From a virus, in the IMG/VR virus record IMGVR_UViG_3300025113_000006, positions 1 to 40,733 of that record: a stretch of DNA of 40,733 nt. One strand, given 5' to 3'. Each line of letters begins with the position of its first letter. The first letter of the stretch is position 1. Below the pieces are notes generated by a model. That model was not told the origin of the DNA. It saw only the letters and a program-made list of their open reading frames with translations, and searched no databases. Below are positions 24,069-30,697 of the stretch, piece after piece. The position numbers and the translations under genes are program-made.

Positions 24069-25388
24069 ATGCTTGACCCCACGAAGACCAGCGCCAAGTT
24101 CGCCGTCCCTAGCTCCAAGTGGCTGCTGGTGGACGCGCTCTACGGCGGAACCACCACGATGCGGGCAGCTCGAGAGGCCTACCTGCCCAAGAACCCCAAG
24201 GAGCACGAGGCGGACTACAACGCGCGGGTCAACCGCTCGACGCTCTACAACGCCTACCGCAAGACGATAACGCAGGCGGTGTCACGGACCTTTGGTGCCG
24301 ACATCGAGCTTGCTGGGTATCCAGGTGAGGTGCTCCTGTTCGCCGAGGACGTGGACGCCCAGGACCGCTCGCTGACCGAGTTCGCCAAGGAGAGCTTCAC
24401 CGACGCGCTTCACCGTGGTGTCTCGTACTTTCTAGTTGACCTACCGTTCCGCGAGGAGCCGGTGGTCACGCTGGCCGACGCCGACCGCCCGTACTGGGTG
24501 CCTATCAAGGCCACGCAGGTGCTCGCGGCCTACTCGGCGATGGACGGTGGATCGGAGCGGCTGACGCACTTCCGCTTCAGGGAGTACGCGCTTGACCTGT
24601 CACCTGACGGGCTGACGGAGACGACCGTGGAGCAGGTGCGCGTCTTCACACAGCCATCAAGCACGGACCCAGTCAGCTTCACCGTCTACCGCCGGGTCAA
24701 CGCCGCGGCCACCACGCTGGCCCCAATGACCGGTGGAAACCAGGCAGGAACGGGCTGGGTCGTCGCCGCCGAGGGCGTCATTCCCGGGATGCCGCAGATA
24801 CCCGTGGTCCCCATCTACACCAACCGCGTCGGCTTCTACATAGGGACACCGCCGCTGATGGACCTAGCGGAGCTCAACGTCGCCCATTGGCAGTCCAGCT
24901 CCGAGCAGTCCAACGTGCTGCACGTGGCGCGAGTTCCGTTTCTTCACATCAAGGGCTACGACGCGGGCATCGACCCCGTTACCGGCAAGCAGCGGGAGCA
25001 GGAGATCTCCATCCACTCCGTCCTGACAACGGGACCTGAAGGTGACGCCAAGTGGGTCGAGACCAATGGCAAAGCGCTCAGCGCCGGCTTCCAGCACATG
25101 GCCGACCTCGAGACCAAGATGGACGAGTACGGCGTCACGCTCACCGCGTCCAGGTCCGGGCCAACCACCGCCACTGAGGTCGCCGTCAACACCGCCAGCT
25201 CCTCATCGGTGCTCAAGGACTACGCGCTCGCGCTCGCCAAGGCGCTTGAGCAAGGTCTCGCGCTAACCGCCATCTACCTTGGCCACGGACCCGTCAGCGG
25301 GTCCGTGGCCATCGACACCACCTTCGCCGTGGACCTCCAGGCGCAGACCGAACCACCAGAACAGGTGGCCCCTTCTCAAGCCGCATAA
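24069..25388 (+). CDS. portal protein (DUF4055-like)
   Basis: The 439-residue protein follows terL and precedes scaffold and capsid genes. Its N-terminus has the portal-type Y...R..STLYNAYRKTITQAVSRTFG segment, and the middle has IPVVPIYTNRVGFYIGTPPLMDLAELNVAHWQSSSEQSN, a pattern I associate with DUF4055-type portals, followed by a long helical crown or stem. Twelve copies should form the channel through which DNA enters and leaves the head. The length is typical. There is no fused protease or MuF domain. Confidence 0.85.
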   Translation: MLDPTKTSAKFAVPSSKWLLVDALYGGTTTMRAAREAYLPKNPKEHEADYNARVNRSTLYNAYRKTITQAVSRTFGADIELAGYPGEVLLFAEDVDAQDRSLTEFAKESFTDALHRGVSYFLVDLPFREEPVVTLADADRPYWVPIKATQVLAAYSAMDGGSERLTHFRFREYALDLSPDGLTETTVEQVRVFTQPSSTDPVSFTVYRRVNAAATTLAPMTGGNQAGTGWVVAAEGVIPGMPQIPVVPIYTNRVGFYIGTPPLMDLAELNVAHWQSSSEQSNVLHVARVPFLHIKGYDAGIDPVTGKQREQEISIHSVLTTGPEGDAKWVETNGKALSAGFQHMADLETKMDEYGVTLTASRSGPTTATEVAVNTASSSSVLKDYALALAKALEQGLALTAIYLGHGPVSGSVAIDTTFAVDLQAQTEPPEQVAPSQAA

Positions 25389-25394
25389 CACCAT

Positions 25395-26159
25395 ATGGAC
25401 CTCACTCTTCCTGACAACGTATCACCCGAGGTAGCCGCCGTCCTTCAGAAGGACGACGTAAAGGCCGTCATCGCCACCCTCATCGAGCAGGCCAAGTCGC
25501 CGCTCATCACCAAGCGCGATGACCTGCTTGGCCAGCTGACCACCTTCAAGCAGCAGCTTGCCAAGGTCGAGGAGCTTGGTGGCCTGCAGGCCATCACGGA
25601 CCTCGCGGAGCAGGCACGGACCGCCGCCGAGGCCAAGCGCCAGGCCGAGCTGCTCGCCGCTGAGAAGGACGGCAACGCCGAGGTGCTCAAGAAGCACTAC
25701 GGCGACCAGCTGTCGGCCAAGGAGCAGGAGCTCGCTACCCTGCGGCAGACCATCATCGACGAGAAGGTGAGCAACAAGCTGAGCGCCGCCATCCGCGAGG
25801 CTAAGGGCGTGCCTGAGCTGCTGGAGCCGCACCTGCGCAACCGCATCAGGGCGGAGCTCAAGGACGGCAAGGTGGCGATCACGGTGCTTGCGCCCAACGG
25901 CGTGCCCATGCTGAAGGACGACGGCAAGGAGGCGAACCTTGGTGACCTCATCAACGAGCTGAAGGGCTCACCGATCTTCCAGCGGGCCTTCGAGGCACCT
26001 GGAACAACTGGCTCAGGTGCCCGTCCAAGCGGCAGCCCAAGCTCCACCAACCCGTGGAACCCGGCCTCACGCAACCTCAGCGAGCAGATGAAGGTCTACC
26101 GCCAGGACCCCGCGCTGGCCAAGCGGCTCGCGGCGGAGTTCAACGTGGCGCTGCCCTGA
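25395..26159 (+). CDS. capsid scaffolding protein
   Basis: The 254-residue protein is rich in charged helices and coiled coil (residues about 40-130, including EQARTAAEAKRQAELLAAEK and KEQELATLRQTIIDEK), lies between portal and major capsid genes, and ends in a Gly/Ser/Pro linker plus a short helix (EQMKVYRQDPALAKRLAAEF) of the kind that binds coat protein. It should guide procapsid assembly and leave before packaging. I see no protease domain, so removal probably does not depend on self-cleavage. The start has a weak ribosome site and is close (six bases) to the portal stop. Confidence 0.8.
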   Translation: MDLTLPDNVSPEVAAVLQKDDVKAVIATLIEQAKSPLITKRDDLLGQLTTFKQQLAKVEELGGLQAITDLAEQARTAAEAKRQAELLAAEKDGNAEVLKKHYGDQLSAKEQELATLRQTIIDEKVSNKLSAAIREAKGVPELLEPHLRNRIRAELKDGKVAITVLAPNGVPMLKDDGKEANLGDLINELKGSPIFQRAFEAPGTTGSGARPSGSPSSTNPWNPASRNLSEQMKVYRQDPALAKRLAAEFNVALP

Positions 26160-26171
26160 CCGGGGGTTTCG

Positions 26172-26223
26172 TATAAATAAGTGCAAGTCCTGCGGGTAGG
26201 CAGCGGTCAACGACCCACCTACC
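26172..26223 (+). promoter_or_regulatory. TATAAATA late-promoter core and structured capsid leader
   Basis: TATAAATA (26172-26179) is identical to the T4 late-promoter core and is the only copy in the window with TA rather than C before TAAATA. The leader to the capsid ATG is about 130 bases. It contains a hairpin with outer arms GGTAGG (26195-26200) and CCTACC (26218-26223) and inner arms GGTC and GACC, which would sit near the 5' end of the transcript and could protect the abundant capsid mRNA. Confidence 0.6.
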
Positions 26224-26312
26224 GGCGTCCAACGGGCACCCAGGAAGGCGTCAACGACGTCACCTCGGAGTGGGAAGACAGTCGAACTCACCTACTTCAA
26301 CAGGAGCCCTAA

Positions 26313-27311
26313 ATGGCACTTACCCGTCTCTCGGACGTCATCGTCCCAACCGTCTTCGCTGGCTACGTCCAGGAGGCGTCCATCAACAGCAACCGGCTGA
26401 TCTCATCCGGCCTGATCGCGCTCAACCCTGCCTACTCCGGCTACCTCGCTGGCCCCGCCGTGGCGTTCAACCTTCCGTACTGGAAGAACATCGACAACGA
26501 CGCGACGATGGCGAACACGCCAACCGACGACTTGGCCACGGTGGCCAACCCAGAGAAGGTGACCGCGTCCAAGCAGGTAGCCGTCCGCTGCATGCGGAAC
26601 CGCGTCTACCAGTTCGCCGACCTCGCGGGCATCCTCGCTGGTTCGGACCCACTGGCCGCTGTCGCGACGCAGATCGCCGGGCGCCAGAACTCGGACCGTC
26701 AGGCAGCGCTGCTCTCGACCCTCGCGGGCACCATCAACGAGACGGTTGCACCGAACCTGGTGCACACGATCGCCTCGGAGGCCATTGCCGGTCAGACGGC
26801 CGCAACGGCGTTCAACGCGTCCAACCTCATCGACGCGGTGACCAACGCCTGGGGTGACAACGCCGGCTTCGGTGGTCTCGTGGTCCACAGCCGGACCTAC
26901 GCGAAGATGCAGAAGGACAACCTCATCACCTTCCAGCCCACGAACACGCAGGACATCGGCTTCGGCACCTACCTGGGCTACACGCTCATCGTGGATGACA
27001 AGGCACCGACCCGCGCGGGCACCACGGACGGCGTCGTCTACACCTCGTACATCATCCGCCCGGGTGGTGTCGCAATGGGTGTCGCGGCGGAGGACATCCC
27101 CATCGAGTTTGAGCGTATCGCGCTGGCGGGTAACGGCCAAGGCGTGGAGACGATGGTCGCCCGCGACCGCTTCGGCTTCCACGTGTCAGGCACGGCCTGG
27201 GCGGGTTCAATCGCTCAGATCCCAACGGACGTCTCGCTGGCATCTCCTGCCGCGTGGACCAAGGTCTTCCATGACAAGGCCATCGGCGTAGCGGCCATCG
27301 TCCACAACTAA
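26313..27311 (+). CDS. major capsid protein
   Basis: The 332-residue protein begins MALTRLSDVIVPTVFAGYVQ, the start pattern (L.DV.VP.VF..Y) of a large family of HK97-fold coat proteins without a prohead protease. The C-terminal part (VVHSRTYAKMQKDNLITF, then GTYLGYTLIVDD and ALAGNGQGVETMVARDRFGFH) corresponds to the A-domain and P-domain strands of this family. An AGGAG ribosome site is close to the ATG. It is followed by a strong intrinsic terminator, which would make this an abundant, separately terminated message. Confidence 0.9.
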   Translation: MALTRLSDVIVPTVFAGYVQEASINSNRLISSGLIALNPAYSGYLAGPAVAFNLPYWKNIDNDATMANTPTDDLATVANPEKVTASKQVAVRCMRNRVYQFADLAGILAGSDPLAAVATQIAGRQNSDRQAALLSTLAGTINETVAPNLVHTIASEAIAGQTAATAFNASNLIDAVTNAWGDNAGFGGLVVHSRTYAKMQKDNLITFQPTNTQDIGFGTYLGYTLIVDDKAPTRAGTTDGVVYTSYIIRPGGVAMGVAAEDIPIEFERIALAGNGQGVETMVARDRFGFHVSGTAWAGSIAQIPTDVSLASPAAWTKVFHDKAIGVAAIVHN

Positions 27312-27318
27312 GAACCTG

Positions 27319-27340
27319 GTGGGGCACTTTAGTGCCCCAC
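27319..27340 (+). terminator. intrinsic terminator after capsid gene
   Basis: GTGGGGCACT-TT-AGTGCCCCAC is a perfect ten-base stem, beginning eight bases after the capsid stop, followed by TATTTCTTG. It is the clearest terminator hairpin in the late region. The T-run is short, so partial read-through to the connector genes, which have no promoter motif of their own until 29001, is expected. Confidence 0.85.
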
Positions 27341-27361
27341 TATTTCTTGAAAAGGACCTAG

Positions 27362-27502
27362 ATGGACCGCACCTCGACCATGGCCGCCCACCTGGACGCG
27401 CAGCACCGTGAGCAGGTGCTTGACCTGCTGAACCGCCTTATCAAGGAGGTCACTGAGCTGAAGACCCAGGTCGCTGAGCTGAAGCTCAAGAAGAAGGAGT
27501 AA
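27362..27502 (+). CDS. small coiled-coil protein, 46 aa
   Basis: The ATG follows AAAGGA by seven bases and the frame ends in TAA two bases before the next ATG. The product starts MDRTSTMAAHLDAQHREQ and continues in perfect heptads (VLDLLNRLIKEVTELKTQ, then VAELKLKKKE), so it should form a short parallel coiled coil. Small coiled-coil proteins after the coat gene can act as head accessory or trimer proteins; the role is not provable here. Confidence 0.6.
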   Translation: MDRTSTMAAHLDAQHREQVLDLLNRLIKEVTELKTQVAELKLKKKE

Positions 27503-27504
27503 GG

Positions 27505-27972
27505 ATGGCCACCGTCGGCATCGACACCTACGTCTCGGAGGCCGACGCTCTCGCCTACACCACTCTGATGGGGCTGGAGCCGATCGGTGACCCCACGGTC
27601 ATGCTGCCGCGGGCTACCCGTGCTCTGGACGACATCTACTGGGCCCGCTACATCTCCGTGCGCGTGTCCATCAGCCAGCCGCTGGCCTGGCCCCGCTACG
27701 GTATCGAGCCCGACTTTCCCTCCAACCTGGCCGACGCGACCACTGAGATGGCGCTTCTGCTCCAAAGCGGGGTCAACGTCTTCGCCCCACCCGCTCCAGC
27801 GGTGCTGGAGGAGCGGACCAAGGTGGACGTCATCGAGCAGGAGCTCAAGTTCGCCCAGCCCTACACGCTCTCACAGGGCACCCTCCACCGCGTCAACATG
27901 CTGCTCGGCCCCCTTCTGTCGGGTGACGTCAGCACCGGCGATATCGGCTCCATGCGCCTGGTAAGGGGGTGA
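27505..27972 (+). CDS. head-tail adaptor (DnaT-like family)
   Basis: The 155-residue protein begins MATVGIDTYVSEADALAYTT and includes LPRATRALDDIYWARYISVR, QPLAWPRYGI and a long helical C-terminus. That arrangement (Y....EAdaY....., A....d...w.G......Q.L.wPR) is the signature of the phage head-tail adaptor group that databases often name DnaT-like. It binds beneath the portal. Position as first of the connector genes agrees. Confidence 0.75.
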   Translation: MATVGIDTYVSEADALAYTTLMGLEPIGDPTVMLPRATRALDDIYWARYISVRVSISQPLAWPRYGIEPDFPSNLADATTEMALLLQSGVNVFAPPAPAVLEERTKVDVIEQELKFAQPYTLSQGTLHRVNMLLGPLLSGDVSTGDIGSMRLVRG

Positions 27973-27973
27973 C

Positions 27974-28300
27974 GTGGACTACGCCGTCCTCAACTCCATC
28001 GCGCTCAAGCTGGTCACCGCGTCAGGGCTACCTGTCAAGGTCACCCGCGACGGCTCGCTCGTCACGAACGCTCAAGGCGTCTTCGTGGGGGCGCTCAGCG
28101 AGGACCTCACCCTACCTACCAGCTCCCTCATGGCGCAGACCGCGTCCAACACGCGCCGCCTGCTGGTCGCGGGGGCCGTCAAGGACCTGCTGGTGGGCGA
28201 TGAGGTGGTGGCCGACAAGGTGACCTACGTCGTGACCACCGCCGAGAAGATCCGTCCCTCAACCACCACCCTTCTATGGAAGCTGGAGGTAAAGGCGTGA
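27974..28300 (+). CDS. head-tail connector / stopper protein (putative)
   Basis: The 108-residue protein starts with GTG one base after the previous stop. It is a mix of strands (LPVKVTRDGSLVTNAQGVFVG and DKVTYVVTTAEKIRP) typical of small beta-barrel stoppers that close the portal after packaging, like lambda FII or SPP1 gp16. No sequence motif is decisive. The stop overlaps the next GTG (GTGA). Confidence 0.6.
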   Translation: MDYAVLNSIALKLVTASGLPVKVTRDGSLVTNAQGVFVGALSEDLTLPTSSLMAQTASNTRRLLVAGAVKDLLVGDEVVADKVTYVVTTAEKIRPSTTTLLWKLEVKA

Positions 28301-28593
28301 CCAACGAGACCACCTTTGCCGCCCTGGACGACCGCCTTGAGCGCCTCGGTCGGGCCTTCGGGGAGGAGTTTCTTGCCCGCGTCAGGCAGCGCACCCCGGT
28401 GCTCACAGGCACCCTCCAGGCCGGCTGGACCCTGACCACCACCCCGCAGGAGGTCACCATTCTCAACGAGGTTGACTACGGCCCCTACGTGGAGTACGGG
28501 ACACCTCGCATGGCCCCTAGGGCGATGATGCGAACCACGGCCCTTGAAGCCGACGACATCCTACGGACCGCCGCTGCGCGGGTCGGGCTATGA
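28297..28593 (+). CDS. HK97 gp10-like tail completion protein
   Basis: The GTG at 28297 follows GGAGG. The product of 98 residues contains RVRQRTPVLTGTLQAGWTL and VDYGPYVEYGTPRMAPRAMM, the hallmark pattern of the HK97 gp10 family (P..TG.L..s.......Y...vE.GT...pa..m). Members act at the neck in joining tail to head. The ATGA overlap with the next gene shows coupling. Confidence 0.85.
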   Translation: MTNETTFAALDDRLERLGRAFGEEFLARVRQRTPVLTGTLQAGWTLTTTPQEVTILNEVDYGPYVEYGTPRMAPRAMMRTTALEADDILRTAAARVGL

Positions 28594-28991
28594 GCTACGC
28601 CGCCGTCCAGGACCTTCTTACCGACCACCTGGCCACCGTGCCGGGGCTACCTCCCCTGCAGGAGGAGAACACCCGCAACCAGGTCAAGAGCACCACCGCC
28701 TTCAGCAGGGTCACCTTGCTGCCCGCCTCCGCCGTTCAGCTCACCGTTGGGCAGCACGGTCGGGACCGGGTGGAGGGGCTTCTACAGGTGGACCTCTTTC
28801 ACCCGATCGACACCGGCATCGCGGCACCGAACGCCCTCGCCGACGCGGTCGTTGCTCATTTTCCACGCGGCACCACCCTGACCGATGGGGCCACCACCGT
28901 TCACGTCGGCACCGTCTCTCGCCTGACCGGCGGGCGCATCGAGGCCTTCTACCAGACCCCCGTGCAGGTGCGGTGGGCCATCGAGCGGTGA
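28590..28991 (+). CDS. tail terminator protein (lambda U-like, DUF4128-like)
   Basis: The 133-residue protein starts MSYAAVQDLLTDHLATVPGL and includes SRVTLLPASAVQLTVG, VEGLLQVDLFHPIDTG and a C-terminal strand YQTPVQVRWAIER, the pattern of tail terminators that stop tube polymerisation and bind the head. Position before the tail tube gene is as in lambda. The next gene follows after a CTAAATA motif. Confidence 0.75.
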   Translation: MSYAAVQDLLTDHLATVPGLPPLQEENTRNQVKSTTAFSRVTLLPASAVQLTVGQHGRDRVEGLLQVDLFHPIDTGIAAPNALADAVVAHFPRGTTLTDGATTVHVGTVSRLTGGRIEAFYQTPVQVRWAIER

Positions 28992-29000
28992 CCCTTCACC

Positions 29001-29007
29001 CTAAATA
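29001..29007 (+). promoter_or_regulatory. late-promoter-like motif CTAAATA
   Basis: CTAAATAAGG lies 28 bases before the tail-tube ATG, in a 44-base gap, placing a possible promoter directly ahead of the most abundant tail protein. Confidence 0.6.
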
Positions 29008-29035
29008 AGGTCAACCTCCAGCAAAGGACACCATC

Positions 29036-29947
29036 ATGTCAGCAGCCCAGAACTCACGCCGTGCCTACACCTACATCCCGGAGGTCACCTTTGGGGTGAC
29101 CCCACCCACGCCTCAGATGCAGCTCTTTGAGATCGTGTCATTCGACCCCGAGCTCCAGGCCGAGCAGCTCAACAGCGCGACCATCCGAGCGGACCGCCAG
29201 ATCGGCTTCAGCCGCCGGGGAAACCTGGGGGTCGAGGGATCCATCGTCGTTGAGCTGACGCCCGACAACTTTGACACCTTCCTCGAGGCCCACTCTGGTG
29301 GCAACTGGACGGGCAACACCCTCAAGATCGGCAACAACGCCCGCTCCTTCTCCATCGAGGAAGGCTACCTTGACATCGCCCAGTACCGCGTCATCAACGG
29401 CCTGATGCTGGACACCCTGTCAATGGAGGTCACTCCTGAGGCCCTGGTCCAGGCCAGCTTCTCGGTCATCGGCCTTGGGGCCTCGGCCTTCGCCAGCACC
29501 TCCATCGACCCGACACCCACCGCGGTGACGAAGAAGGACGTCTTCTACCACGACGGCGGCACCATCTCCGAAGGGGGTTCAACCATCGCCTACGTGACGT
29601 CCGTTGCGTTCGAGGCGACCAACAACCTCGTTGGCACCTACGCCATTGGCTCCACCTCCTACCGCTCGGTCTCACTGGGTCGGGTCGAGGTGACAGGCAC
29701 GGTAACGGCGCTCTTTGAGTCAGTGACCCTCTACAACAAGTTCCGCAACTCGACCGCGTCGTCCTTGAGCTTCACGCTGACGGCCGGCACCCCCGCGGAG
29801 ACCATGACCTTCACCTTCCCCGACATCCGCTACACGACCGGCACCCTTGTCCGCGCGGACACCGGCCCGGTGCTGGTTGAGGTCGGCTTCACGTCGGTCT
29901 ACGACACGGTGTCAGGCACCTCCTTCATGATCACCCGGAGCATCTAA
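29036..29947 (+). CDS. major tail tube protein
   Basis: The 303-residue protein has the tube-protein pattern of an N-terminal strand (AYTYIPEVTFGVTPPTPQMQ), a long beta core with SRRGNLGVEGSIVVELTPDN, and a C-terminal half that repeats strand topology and could be an Ig-like or duplicated tube domain (GRVEVTGTVTALFESVTLYN). It polymerises around the tape measure. It is placed before the chaperone and tape measure genes, as in lambda V, and its TAATG stop/start overlaps the chaperone gene. Confidence 0.85.
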   Translation: MSAAQNSRRAYTYIPEVTFGVTPPTPQMQLFEIVSFDPELQAEQLNSATIRADRQIGFSRRGNLGVEGSIVVELTPDNFDTFLEAHSGGNWTGNTLKIGNNARSFSIEEGYLDIAQYRVINGLMLDTLSMEVTPEALVQASFSVIGLGASAFASTSIDPTPTAVTKKDVFYHDGGTISEGGSTIAYVTSVAFEATNNLVGTYAIGSTSYRSVSLGRVEVTGTVTALFESVTLYNKFRNSTASSLSFTLTAGTPAETMTFTFPDIRYTTGTLVRADTGPVLVEVGFTSVYDTVSGTSFMITRSI

Positions 29948-30354
29948 TGGACCTCGCTGCCCTGCTGCCCATCGCACAGGACCTGCCTGTCACGCTACCG
30001 GATGGCACCGCCACCGACGTCGTGCTGCGGGTCCTAGGCCATGACTCAACGCCCTTCCGCGCCTGCGCCAAGCGCTTCGCCCAGGGCATGCTCGATGACT
30101 CGAAGCCCAAGGTGGAGGAGCTTGAGCAGCAGAACGCCGAGCTCGTTGCCTCCTGCATCATCGGGTGGAAGGGCCTGTCCAAGGACGGTGAGCCTCTGCC
30201 CTACTCAAAGGAGCAGGCAGTTGAGCTCATGCTCAAGCCGGAGCTCAACTTCCTACGGGAACAGGTGGAGAAGTTCGTCTCCGTGCGTGCCAACTTCTTT
30301 CGCACAGGGCCTGCGCCAGCTCGAACTATCCGTTCGTCAGCGCGTCCGACTTGA
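29947..30354 (+). CDS. tail assembly chaperone, G-like product
   Basis: The 135-residue product begins MDLAALLPIAQDLPVTLPDG and has the helical core LVASCIIGWKGL and YSKEQAVELMLKPELNFLREQVEKFV found in gpG-type chaperones (W...... L.y....... l......lr.qv..f). Like lambda gpG it should coat the tape measure while the tail is assembled. The last 17 residues after ANFF lack family features, and the second reading frame continues the protein. See the frameshift extension. Confidence 0.8.
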   Translation: MDLAALLPIAQDLPVTLPDGTATDVVLRVLGHDSTPFRACAKRFAQGMLDDSKPKVEELEQQNAELVASCIIGWKGLSKDGEPLPYSKEQAVELMLKPELNFLREQVEKFVSVRANFFRTGPAPARTIRSSARPT

Positions 30355-30697
30355 CACCCCTGACGCCAAGGGTGTGACCCGGCGCCAGCACCTCACCTCC
30401 TCTCTCAAGCAGCTCAACCGCCTGCGGCTACCAGCTCCGACCCTGGACGCGGAGCTGGACCCCGTTGCGGTGCCCACCGCCTTCACCTACCTACTTGGGA
30501 CCTTCTGGACCCTAAATAGCACTCGAGGAGAGGGAATGAACGGGCCGCTGCCTATCACCTACGGGGAGCTCAAGGCCTACGCTGAGCTGATGGCGGAGCC
30601 GCTCAACCCATGGGAGGTGCATTCCCTGCGGGTGATGGACACCGCCTTCATCGATGAGGCCGTCAAGGTCAGTCGAGCCAGCCAGAAAGGGGCGTGA
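30302..30697 (+). CDS. T-like frameshift extension of tail chaperone (GT)
   Basis: A second frame, open from about 30041, encodes AQGLRQLELSVRQRVRLDTP and ends in PLPITYGELKAYAELMAEPLN-PWEVHSLRVMDTAF, the pattern of phage chaperone extensions (ITy.E..Aya.L....L.pwE...l..mD). It has no good start in the conserved part. It lies one base ahead of the G frame, so the fusion needs a +1 (or -2) shift. TTT at 30298-30300 followed by C would let Phe-tRNA slip from UUU to UUC and continue at GCA 30302, giving a fusion of about 249 residues. An internal ATG at 30536 with GGAG-like sites could also yield a 53-residue product. Confidence 0.65.
   Translation, partial: AQGLRQLELSVRQRVRLDTPDAKGVTRRQHLTSSLKQLNRLRLPAPTLDAELDPVAVPTAFTYLLGTFWTLNSTRGEGMNGPLPITYGELKAYAELMAEPLNPWEVHSLRVMDTAFIDEAVKVSRASQKGA
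30512..30518 (+). promoter_or_regulatory. late-promoter-like motif CTAAATA
   Basis: It lies within the T-like frame, 17 bases before an internal ATG with AGGAGAGGG upstream (30536) and 178 bases before the tape measure ATG. It is the only intragenic + strand copy, and may start a tape-measure message. Confidence 0.5.
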
